This document shows positions 25,204 through 35,200 of a DNA stretch of 64,000 nucleotides, piece after piece. The position numbers and the translations under genes were made by a program. The notes under the pieces were generated by a model. That model ran no database searches. It was not told where the DNA came from and saw nothing but the letters and a program-made list of their open reading frames with translations. The stretch covers positions 1-64,000 of the forward strand of contig JBCCLH010000025.1 in NCBI GenBank assembly GCA_039026955.1, written 5' to 3'. Numbering within the stretch: position 1 is the stretch's first letter; every line of letters starts with the position of its first letter. Source of the DNA: Kordia sp039026955. Its GTDB lineage: Bacteria; Bacteroidota; Bacteroidia; Flavobacteriales; Flavobacteriaceae.

Positions 25204-26202
25204 ATGACAGAAGGGAATTTTGTAGATTATGTAAAAATGCATTTGACTTCCGGAAACGGCGGTAAAGGTTCTATGCATTTACTTCGTGAAAAATACAATG
25301 CCAAAGGCGGACCAGATGGTGGCAACGGAGGACGTGGCGGACATATCATTGTGCGCGGAAATCAGAACCTTTGGACGTTATTTCATTACAAACTCAAAAG
25401 ACACCACAAAGCAGGTCATGGTGCACACGGAAGTGGCAACCGCAGTACAGGTGCTGATGGTGAAGATATTTACTTAGATGTACCTTTGGGAACCGTGATT
25501 CGTGATACGCATACCAATAAAATCATTCTCGAAATTACGGAACACGGCGAAGAGCGTATCATCGCAGAAGGTGGAAAAGGCGGTCGCGGAAACTGGCATT
25601 TCAAATCGTCCACGAACCAAACGCCAAGATATGCACAACCTGGAATCCCTGGCGAAGAAATTGATGTCATTTTTGAATTAAAAGTCTTAGCAGATGTTGG
25701 TTTGGTAGGATTTCCAAATGCTGGGAAATCGACTTTATTGTCTGTGATCACTTCGGCAAAACCTAAAATTGGCGATTACGAGTTTACAACCTTAAAACCA
25801 AATTTAGGAATTGTAGAATACCGCGATTTCAAAACCTTTGTCATGGCAGATATTCCAGGAATCATTGAAGGTGCTTCGGAAGGAAAAGGCTTGGGACATT
25901 ACTTTTTACGTCACATTGAGCGAAATTCCACTTTATTATTTTTAATCCCTGCCGATAGTACAGATATTTCTAAAGAATACGACATTCTACTAAACGAGTT
26001 ACGAAAGTACAATCCTGAAATGTTGGATAAAGAACGTTTCATTGCCATCTCAAAATCTGACATGTTAGATGACGAGTTAAAAGCAGAAATGCGCATTGAA
26101 CTCGATAAAGATTTAAATGTTCCTTATATGTTTATTTCTTCGGTGGTGCAGCAAGGTATCATGGAGTTGAAAGATAGGCTTTGGGAAATGTTAAACAAAT
26201 AA
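25204..26202 (+). CDS. obgE: Obg family GTPase (ribosome assembly)
   Basis: Essential GTPase for 50S ribosome assembly and stress control, 332 residues. The glycine-rich Obg fold spans 1-158 (GGKGSM, GGPDGGNGGRGGH, EGGKGGRGNWHFKS). The GTPase domain follows with G1 GFPNAGKST (169-177), G2 FTTLKPNLG and G3 DIPG. The G4 motif reads SKSD rather than NKxD, a variant to note. The C-terminal OCT domain of Bacillus Obg is absent, as in many short forms. It is the last gene of the adk-DUF3050-obgE operon, with a hairpin just downstream. Confidence 0.96.
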   Translation: MTEGNFVDYVKMHLTSGNGGKGSMHLLREKYNAKGGPDGGNGGRGGHIIVRGNQNLWTLFHYKLKRHHKAGHGAHGSGNRSTGADGEDIYLDVPLGTVIRDTHTNKIILEITEHGEERIIAEGGKGGRGNWHFKSSTNQTPRYAQPGIPGEEIDVIFELKVLADVGLVGFPNAGKSTLLSVITSAKPKIGDYEFTTLKPNLGIVEYRDFKTFVMADIPGIIEGASEGKGLGHYFLRHIERNSTLLFLIPADSTDISKEYDILLNELRKYNPEMLDKERFIAISKSDMLDDELKAEMRIELDKDLNVPYMFISSVVQQGIMELKDRLWEMLNK

Positions 26203-26207
26203 CAACA

Positions 26208-26231
26208 AGCAACTTTCAAGTCGCTTTTTTT
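26208..26231 (+). terminator. Rho-independent terminator after obgE
   Basis: AGCAACT, loop TTCA, AGTCGCT with one A-C mismatch, then seven T. It begins 5 bp after the obgE stop codon. Confidence 0.55.
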
Positions 26232-26264
26232 GTATCTTTTTTTCAAAATAAATCATCAATCATT

Positions 26265-26705
26265 ATGAAAATTAGCAACTCAAAAACACTTTTTATCTTT
26301 CTTTTTTTACTTTCGATTCAATTCACCTTCGCGCAAAAAGATGGACGTATTTCTACCGTAGATTTCGTTCAGATTGTAGATGGAAATCGCGCAGAAACCA
26401 TGTATTATTACGAGCACAATTGGAAAGTCTTGCGTGTCATGGCATTGGAGAAAAACTATATTGCTTCGTTTGAAATTATGGAAACTCCATACTCGGAAGA
26501 AGCACCTTTTCATCTCATGTTAATCACGACATATAAAAATGCCGCACAGTACGAACAACGCGAAAAACGCTTTCAAGAATTGATCAAACAAAAAGGAAAA
26601 TTAGAACTGCTCAACGATAAAAAACCACCTGCATTTCGAAAAAATCTATTCCATAAAGAAGAAGTAATGTATTATTCTAAGGAAATTAGTGTTAAAAAAG
26701 GCTAA
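26265..26705 (+). CDS. Exported hypothetical protein
   Basis: A 146-residue protein with a signal peptide (about 1-22, ending TFAQ), so periplasmic or exported. The mature part begins KDGRISTVDFVQIVDGNRAE and contains HNWKVLRVMALEKNYIASFEIMETPYSEEAPFHLMLITTYKN, which recalls a dimeric alpha-beta barrel type (antibiotic-monooxygenase-like) layout, but I do not recognise the family. The ATG at 26265 is chosen because the open frame from 26181 overlaps obgE and lacks a signal peptide at its start. Confidence 0.8.
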   Translation: MKISNSKTLFIFLFLLSIQFTFAQKDGRISTVDFVQIVDGNRAETMYYYEHNWKVLRVMALEKNYIASFEIMETPYSEEAPFHLMLITTYKNAAQYEQREKRFQELIKQKGKLELLNDKKPPAFRKNLFHKEEVMYYSKEISVKKG

Positions 26706-26743
26706 AATTCCATATCTTAACAGTCGCAACCGAAACTGTTACC

Positions 26744-27679
26744 ATGAAAAAATATCTTATCATACTTTTCCTCTTTTGTTTTTTCTTCTCTTTTGCGCAG
26801 GATGTTCATGTTGAAAATGGAATTGCATATATTGGCGATAAACCGTATGTAAAAATCATTAAAAAGAATAAAAAGGATTATTTCATTTACGATTTAAAGA
26901 CGAATACAAAGATCATCAAGGTACAGCTTTCAAAAAAATACAATGAACGCTCTGAAAAATACGATCCTGAGACAAAATTTTACTTTTTAAAACTCGATAC
27001 AAATGCTGCTTTTAGTGAAATTAAAGCGACTTCCGCAACAGATATTGCTGAATTGTTATTCAGTAAAAATTTGATTCTACCCAATGGCGCACTCAATACA
27101 GAATTGGCAAAAGAATATCACGAAACTACGCCTGTAGGAAAGCGTTGTTTAAAGATGTTGAAAAATGATTATGCAGGTGTACTCTATCACAAGTTTCGCC
27201 CTGTAGTGGGAAATGATACGTTACAAATCAATGAAGTCAAGTTTGAATGTGTGATCACCTCTTTCTACACGAAAAAAGTGCTGTACGATCGTTTTGGCAT
27301 GTGGCATAAAGAAATTTACAGAAATCCTTCAGGACGTATTCCAGAATTGCTTTGGAAAGATATTCAACTGTTTGAAGATGATGAGAAAAAATTTACGGTC
27401 GTCGCCAGAGGTGTAGAAACGCCAAAAACGATTTACGCGTCCATCATGGTGTTTGATGACAATAATTACGACATGCTACATAAAAACTCTCCGTATCGCG
27501 ATAAGATAGTTGCGCTTTTTGGAGAATATATTAAAACCGATACAGATGATCGGAAATTCTACGAAGTCTTCTGGAAACGATACGATCCAGAACGCTGGCA
27601 GCAAATACTTGCGCACAACAAACCCACTAATTCAAAAGGAAAACCTCCACATCAGCCTTCAAAACCCAATAAAAATTAA
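26744..27679 (+). CDS. Exported hypothetical protein
   Basis: A 311-residue exported protein I do not recognise. The signal peptide is about 1-18 (ending SFAQ). The mature part starts DVHVENGIAYIGDKPYVKIIKKNKKDYFIYDLKTNTKII and is basic overall. The end (KPTNSKGKPPHQPSKPNKN) is Pro- and Lys-rich and probably disordered. It lies 38 bp after another small exported protein on the same strand and 17 bp before the peptidase E-like gene, so the three may be co-transcribed. Confidence 0.8.
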   Translation: MKKYLIILFLFCFFFSFAQDVHVENGIAYIGDKPYVKIIKKNKKDYFIYDLKTNTKIIKVQLSKKYNERSEKYDPETKFYFLKLDTNAAFSEIKATSATDIAELLFSKNLILPNGALNTELAKEYHETTPVGKRCLKMLKNDYAGVLYHKFRPVVGNDTLQINEVKFECVITSFYTKKVLYDRFGMWHKEIYRNPSGRIPELLWKDIQLFEDDEKKFTVVARGVETPKTIYASIMVFDDNNYDMLHKNSPYRDKIVALFGEYIKTDTDDRKFYEVFWKRYDPERWQQILAHNKPTNSKGKPPHQPSKPNKN

Positions 27680-27696
27680 TCCTGAATCTTAACAAA

Positions 27697-28389
27697 ATGA
27701 ACACTACTGCAACCTTATTTGTGTATGGCGGACAAGTTAACCAAGAGTTTGTAAAATATACAGCACAATTAACGGGAAAAGCAAAACCTCGCATCTGCTT
27801 TTTGCCAACCGCTACAGGCGATGCAGCTTGGTATATTGAATATTGGTATCAGTTATGTCACGATATTGAAGTAGAACCACATGTCATGAAAATCTGGATC
27901 AGTTCCAGTTCACAGGATTGGGATTTTGAAGATTATCTCTTAACCATGGATGCAATAATTATCGGTGGAGGAAATACACTGAACATGATGACTTTACTGA
28001 AAGCACACGAAATCGACAAAGCGTTGATGAAAGCGTATAAGCAAGGCATTATTTTGGCAGGAGGAAGTGCAGGTTCTTTATGTTGGTTTAATGGCGGATT
28101 TACAGATTCGCGACCAAAACAACTCACCTTTGTAGAAGGATTCAATTTTTTACCGTACAGTCATTGCCCACATTACCATTCGGAAGCTTCACGTCGTCCG
28201 TTATTTCATAGCAATATTGCCAAAGGAATTCTAACCGATGGGTACGCTTGTGATGATTTATCAGGAATCGTTTTTGAAAATGAACAACCAGTTCATGCCA
28301 TTTCGTTAGATGCACACAATCATTCGTACTATGTTTATACAAAAGACGGCGAAGTGATTGAGGAGCGTTTGGAATCGGAAGTTTTGTAG
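27697..28389 (+). CDS. Peptidase E-like protein (S51 family)
   Basis: Class I glutamine-amidotransferase-like serine peptidase of 230 residues. The nucleophile elbow is AGGSAGS with Ser124, preceded by IIIGGGNTLNMM (88-98). A conserved HCPHYHSE stretch near 156-163 contributes the histidine. Peptidase E removes N-terminal aspartate from dipeptides, but this branch is diverse and substrate use is unproven. No signal peptide. A long repeat-filled gap follows. Confidence 0.88.
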   Translation: MNTTATLFVYGGQVNQEFVKYTAQLTGKAKPRICFLPTATGDAAWYIEYWYQLCHDIEVEPHVMKIWISSSSQDWDFEDYLLTMDAIIIGGGNTLNMMTLLKAHEIDKALMKAYKQGIILAGGSAGSLCWFNGGFTDSRPKQLTFVEGFNFLPYSHCPHYHSEASRRPLFHSNIAKGILTDGYACDDLSGIVFENEQPVHAISLDAHNHSYYVYTKDGEVIEERLESEVL

Positions 28390-28452
28390 GTTGTTGGATT
28401 TTGGGTGTTAGTTCTGTTGATTTGTCAATTTATTTATGATAGAACATGATTC

Positions 28453-29030
28453 GTCATTACGAACGATAGCGCGGTAATCTGTCCAAATCAGAGTAAAATT
28501 AGTCTTCGAAAGAAACAGATTGCCACTCTCCAATCAAGTTGGAGATCGCAATGACGTATTGATGCGCATTGGTACATTTTCAAATTGAGACATTATTATA
28601 TTAAAAAAACGTCTCTTCGAGTGTCCTGAACTTGATTCAGGATCTATCGAGAAGTACTTGATTACAATGTGTCAATTTGAAAATGTACCAATGTATCAAT
28701 GAGTTTCAAAGGAAATTATATGTTTTACTATAAGCAGATGATTTCGTCGTTTTCTCCTCGTAATGACGGAATATAGCTTATTCAGAAATACTCAGAAACG
28801 TCTTTGCGAGAAGCGCAGCGACGTGGCAATCTGTCTTTATTAAAGCAGGATTTGTCTTTGAAATAAACATTGGTACATTTTCAAATTATCAAATTGTTAC
28901 ATTAAAATAAACATCACTTCGAGTGTCCTGAACTTGATTCAGGATCTATCGAGAAGTACTTTGAAACTAATTGCTTACAAGTAGATCTCGTTACAAATTT
29001 GTTGCACAAATCCACTCGATCTGACGCTTT
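28453..29030. repeat. Large intergenic repeat cluster between convergent genes
   Basis: 28453-28558 is a complete palindromic element, opening GTCATTACGA...GGTAATCTGTCC and closing with CAGATTGCC...ATCGCAATGACG. 28609-28660 and 28912-28962 are CTTCGAGTG...TATCGAGAAGTACTT units that share the inner TCCTGAACTTGATTCAGGAT. 28798-28862 is a GCGAGAAGCGCAGCGACGTGGCAATCTG unit. 28981-29029 is an inverted copy of the AGATCGAGTG type. No gene is seen from 28390 to 29259. Confidence 0.7.
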
Positions 29031-29136
29031 TGTTTCTAAAAATTCATTTTTAAATTTTCAAATTAACAGTTTAAAATTTGAAACAAATTATTTCGTCATT
29101 TCTCCTAATAATGAGATATAAAAGACATTATTACCA

Positions 29137-29240
29137 AATCCACGAATCCACGAATCCACGAATCCACGAATCCACGAATCCACGAATCCACGAATCCACA
29201 AATCCACAAATCCACAAATCCACGAATCCACAAATCCACA
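29137..29240. repeat. Tandem array of an 8-bp unit, 13 copies
   Basis: Thirteen unbroken copies of AATCCACR. The last base is G in copies 1-7 and 11, and A in copies 8-10 and 12-13. The array lies 20 bp past the stop codon of the first alpha-2-macroglobulin gene. An open frame through it is only repeat read-through. Confidence 0.95.
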
Positions 29241-29259
29241 AACCCAAAAAAAACACACC

Positions 29260-32200
29260 TCACTCCACCTTAATTCGAACACTCTCCGTATGACTTCTCA
29301 ACTCAGGAGCATACATGCTTTCTATCGTGGTAATTCCGTTTGAAAACGCGCCTATATTGTTGACGCGAAGTTCATACTCTAAGATAAAAACACCTTCGGG
29401 AATTCGGTCAAAGAAGAAGTTTGTGCTTGCATCACGTGTGCTTTCATAATAGCCAATTCCATCTTGCCATTTGTATTCAGACAATACATTGATCGGTTCC
29501 AAACCTGCGGCGCGCATGTCTTTTAAGTGAATGAATTCCACTTCTTTTGTATTTTCAATGATGAGTCGAACGGTAATTACATCTCCGATTTTTAATTCTT
29601 CTTCTGCAATCGGAACTAGCGTTTCTTTATTGTTATTTTTTTCTTTGAGATACAACGCTTTGGAAACTTGTAGCGGAACGTTTTCACTTTTGGTAATTTT
29701 GTCCAATGCTTCAAAATATTGCCAATACACGGCGCCATATCCTGTGGTTTTTCCGTTGTTTTGAATGCGAATCGTCGCTTTATCTTTGGTGATATCATCT
29801 TTCTTCCAAGAAGTTTTAAAATAGCCTGTACCAGCTTCTTTTTGGGTTTCGTCTAACTTTTTTGAACTAATTTTTTCTGTTCCGATCGTAAACTTTGTAT
29901 TGTCTTTGATAGAAACGAATTGTTGCGGATTCAACAATAGTGCATAAATTGCTTTGGTTGTCGCCTTCGTAGTTGCCCAGCGATTGTATTGTTTTTGCTG
30001 CAACAACCACAATTGCAATTCTTGAACGATCTTGGTATCATTGGTAATTTCCGCGAAAGCTTCAATAAGTAATGCTTGCACTTCAACCGCATTCGAACTG
30101 AAATAACGACGTGCTGTCAATGCTTTCCAATACATGCCAGATTCCGAACTTTTTACGGCAGATTCTTCCAAGGATTCCATAATTTTCTTGGCTTCTTTTC
30201 GTTTGCCCATTCGCGCTAAAGAAAGTGCTACCATTGCTTTCTGTTTGATAGATAATAGAATCCAATCTTTTTGCAAAGTTTCTAAATAAAAATCAATTGC
30301 CTTTTTTACATTTTTAGGAATTTCTATCGCATCAGGAATCATAGTTCGCGTGTAGATATAATCAATTTGATTTTTGTATGCTTCATCATTTGGTGTTTTT
30401 AAAAGTTGATCATACGCGATCAAAAAACGTTCGTCCATATAGTCATACGCATCGTCCATGATGTCTTGCAAATTGCCAGCATTTTTATCAGTGATGACTT
30501 TCAGTTTTACCAAATGCGCATAGGTTTGCAATAGGTGTAGTGTGATGTATGGATTTTCGTTGCCACCTGCAAACCAAGGAAATCCGCCAGATTCTTTTTG
30601 TAAATTCTCCAACTTAATCACCATTTCTTGTTGCATATCTTTTATTGCTTCTGGATCAAAAAGTGTTGAAAGTTGTTGCTTTTTTTCCGTTTCAGATGCT
30701 GCATCGCGCGCCCAAGGTGTTTCTGAAATCAATAAGGTTTTTAATTCCGGATTTTTCTCTAAATCAGAAATCAAGGCACCATTCGCTTTCCAAGCTTCAA
30801 ACACTTCTTTCACTTTTGGAGCACTTTGTAAAATATGCGCGGCAAGCATATTGGCATACAAACGCGCAAAGGTTTGTTCGGCACATTCATACGTATATTC
30901 CATCAAATATGGTAATGACTGAATTGCACTCCAAGTTGGATTAGACGTATATTCCAACGTTAATTGGTGTTGCTCTAAACTCGTACTCGTATCGTTGGCA
31001 AGTTTGCTAAACGTAACTTCTTTTTCTTCACCAGGTTTTACCCAAATTGGCTTCGCTTCTGTCACAAGAATACTGTTTTTCAATACAGGCAAGGCACTTT
31101 CCTCGCCATCTGTGAAATTATTTGCTTTGGCGACGACTTTGTACTGAATCGCATCATAGCCTTTTGGAATATAGAGTTTCCAAGAAAGATTCGTATTTCC
31201 CTTCGATGGAACCGTAAAAGATTTGTATTTGTCACCTAAATGCACTTTTGTATCAATAGATTCCATCGTGTACGCATCAAGCAACTGCAGCGAAGCGATT
31301 CCTTTGGTTTCTTTGCCTATCAGATTTACAATTTTTGACGAAATGACAATGGTATCTTTTTCTCTTAAAAAGCGCGGCATGTTCGGTACAACCATCAATT
31401 CTTTTTGAGTCATAGCATTTTTTGCGATGCTTCCGTACATTCCATCTTTTTGATGTGCAAATAGTTGAAATTTCCAGCGAGTTAAGGATTCCGGTGCTTC
31501 AAATTCCACCGCCACATTTCCTTCGGCATCGGTTCGTAAATGTGGATAGAAAAAGGCAGTTTCTTTGAGTTCTTTGCGTGTTTCTACCGTTCCTAAATCG
31601 TCTTCTGTGATTCCGACAATCACTTCCATTCCGTCAATTGTTTCTGTTGTAGTTCCGTATTTGGTGGAGATAATAATCACGCCACCAGCGCCTCTACTAC
31701 CATAAATTGCTTTGGCAGATGCATCTTTTAACACCACGAAAGAGACAATATTAGTTTGATTCAGATTTTTAAAAGCATTGGCATCTACAGGCACACCGTC
31801 TATCACAAATAAGGGTTCTACATCGCCTTCAAGAGAGCTTCTACCTCTGATAACGATGACACCATCATCTCCTGCCGCACCACTTGCTGTAGAAACATTG
31901 ACGCCAGCCGCCGCTCCTTGCAATACTTGTTCTAAACTTGCTATGGGAATATCACTAACAGATTGATATTCAACAGTAGCAATGGAATAAGCGACTTTGG
32001 CAGATTGTACCTCGCCTCCATAAGCAACAATGACAACTTCATCTAGTTCGTCTCCTTGCTCCAATAGGACATTGATATTGTTTTTACCATTAGCGTTGAT
32101 TTCTTGTGTTTTATAACCTATATAACTGAAGACTAAGGTGTCACTTGCATCGGTATTAATGGTAAACAAGCCATCAAAATCACTTGTGGTTCCTCTAGTA

Positions 32201-35200
32201 CTTCCTTTAACCGCGATGGTTGCTCCAGGCAATGGCATGCCAGTTTCATCTAGTACATGACCTGTAATAGTTCCGGAGAAGAATGGTTTGCGTTGATTTT
32301 TGCGCTTTTCTTTTAAATTTTTTAGGTAGCGATAGTTACTGTTGCTTACGTTGTGAAAGCTTACGCCAAACCAATTGAATTGGATGTAATTTTTGAACGA
32401 CGGAATTCTAAAAAAGCTGTTTAGCGTATGAAATTTGAGCGATTTTGTCGTTTCAAAATAGTTTGATTGTGTACGAGGCGTTCTGTAATAATCACTAAAG
32501 TAGTTGAAGTTTGGTTCCCAAACATGCGAATTAAATTGATCTAACGATTCATCATACATAGACGCTAAGACTTCCGCCATGCTTCCATTTTTTTCGATGT
32601 CGGTAATTTTAAAACGCCATGTTTCTTTTTGTCCAGGTTCAAGTTTGTTGCGAAATGTAGTTGTTTCAATCGTTAATTGTCTGTTTTGTTCGTACAGATT
32701 GAATACAAATTGCTTGTCATAATACGTATTGAATTTGATAAAACTCATGCGAATTGTAATTTCATCTGTCAAGCTTGCATCAATCGGTACTTTAACCACT
32801 TTTGAACCTTCTTGTATCGTAGCCAATTGTGTGCGTAAGAGTTGTTCTTTATAGTACACATGAATGAATACGTTTAAATCATCATCGCGCAAAGCGGTAG
32901 AAAGCTTTAGTTTGACAAAACCATCTTTTTTATAATCGTCATTCAGCGTCGTATATTCAAAAAGTTTATTGTCAGCTAAGTACGTATCGTTGACATCTGT
33001 AAGCGTAAAGTTTCTAGAAACATATACTGTATCTTGTATTTTTTCGTCGTACGCATAACTTTCAATCGTGTATTCTCCTGTTTCCCAAGTAGACGTATTT
33101 AGGGTATGTTTGGCATTCGTTTCCGTATCAAAAGCCACTTCCGCCACTTGTGCTCCTTTTTCTTGATTTCTTGCTTTTTCTTCCTCATCATACGAAATAT
33201 GCGGAAATTGTTGAATGAATATTGCTTTTGACATGAGTTGCATTTCTGGAAAACGCCAAGGTCTTTTTCTGAAAATACGTTCAGGACTTTTGAGTTTGTA
33301 TACTTTTATAAAACCATTGGTATGGAAAGGAACATTATTAGCGTCTCTGGCTTCAATAGTCATTTTGAAAGGTTGACTTCGTTCTTTTTCAAACGGATTG
33401 ATCATATACAGGTGGAAACGTTGTCGTTTTACATACACCGTTTTTTCTGCAGTTTGTGTTTCGCCATTAATATCAATCACTTCTATTTCAATGTTATAGC
33501 TATAACTGTATATGTCTTCTAGCGGAATTTCTTCATTTCTTATCGTCACAAAAGGGATTTCAAAATTTCCGTAAGCATCTGTGGTGGTGATAGCTTCTGC
33601 AATGATTTTTTCGTCTTCTTCCTCATCATACACATCAGCACTGTTATATTCAAGACTCGCTTCACGCGTGATCGTGTATTTCACTTTGGCATCACTGATA
33701 GCACTGCCCAATAAGGCTCTCGCTTTTCCTGTGACAGTTACAGAATCGTTAAAGCTTATATTTTTAGTGAGTGGATTCATGAGTACTTCAAAGCGTGGAC
33801 GTTTGTATTCTTCTACCAGAAAACGCGCAGTACCTTCATCAAAATTATAGACTTCATCCCAAAAAGGATCGTCACCTTCGTATGCATCATCTTCGTCAAT
33901 GGTAATCGTAAATTCGCCCGTTTGTATATTTTTTGGAAGTTTTACTTTGCCGCTAAATGAGCCGAATTCATTCGTTTTGAGTCGCAATGTTTTGATATCG
34001 TCATAATCAGATTCGATGACGACTTTACAATAGGTATTTGGAACTACCGCACTGATATCATTCCTTTCTTGTACTAAAATGCCTTTAAAATACACCGTTT
34101 GCCCAGGTCTGTAAATGCTACGATCTGTAAACACAAATGGTCGCGCGTTCCAAGTTCTGTCTTCATCATCCTTAACGCGATTGTATCCTAAAGAAGTTCT
34201 GCGAGTATACAATGTATCTTCATCATGAAGAATCAACTTTTCAACGCTTCTGTTGCCTTCTCGCTTGCGAATACGTGCATTGCCATACGCATCAGTTCTC
34301 GCTATTTGATCAATGTATTTTTGACTGTCAAAAACTTTAATCGTTGCCTTATGAATCGGTTTACCAGTAGCACGGTTGACAATGGTGTGCATTCTTTCAG
34401 TATCAAAATTCGTAATCAGTTCAGATAAGTTGGTTTTTTGCGTGATGTCATATGCCAATACATCCTTTTCTGAAACTTGTGTTGCAGTATTTGAAATTGT
34501 GAGTAAATAGCGTCCTTTTGGCAGTGGCGGAATGCTGATTTCGGTCGTATGTTCGTAATAATCTTTTGTAATTGTTAATGGATAATCTTTTGCGATGAAT
34601 TCCTTTTTTCTCTTGATAAAATCGCCCACTACCGAATCTCGTTTGTTGTAATGAACCTTTTCTAAAAACGAATGCGAAACTCGGTACGCTTTTACGAATA
34701 AAGTATCTATATTTTTAAATGTTGTTTGGGCAAGCAACGGTTTGTTTGGAACGGTGTAGGCTTCCGTTTTGAATGAAATGTCTTTTTGAGTAATCTTCTT
34801 CGCAAGTAACTCACATTTGATGCTTCCTTCCGAGTTTGGATACTTTGCGATCATCTTTTCCATAATATCCACTGCCTTGATGCGTAATTGACTAAAATCT
34901 TTAAGTGAACGTCCCGAATATGGATTGGAAATATCAAAGTAAAACGCTGCCAATTCATACTGAATCAACGCTTCTACAGGATCATTTTGATACTGTGCGA
35001 TCAGTTTTTCGAGTGCTTCTGTATACCAAGTATACCTTTTTTGTTGATCAACTTTGTAGCGGACAAAATTCAAACGCTGCAATACAACATCCACATATGC
35101 TTCTGAATTGTTTTGATGAGCAGCTTCTAGCTTTTGGAACAATTGCAAAATATTGGTTCTTGAAATGTTTTCAGGTTGATTGCTATCAAATTTTCGCTGC

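Noticed and set aside
29137..29240. CRISPR-like array
   Set aside because: The units are 8 bp with no spacers, so it is a simple tandem repeat.
29078..29293. Open frames on both strands through the 8-bp array
   Set aside because: Each is a translation of the AATCCACR repeats, with no start region or homology.
31204..32376. Plug module in the macroglobulin as an assembly chimera
   Set aside because: The frame is continuous on both sides, codon style does not change, and the flanks match the paralogue's insertion point.
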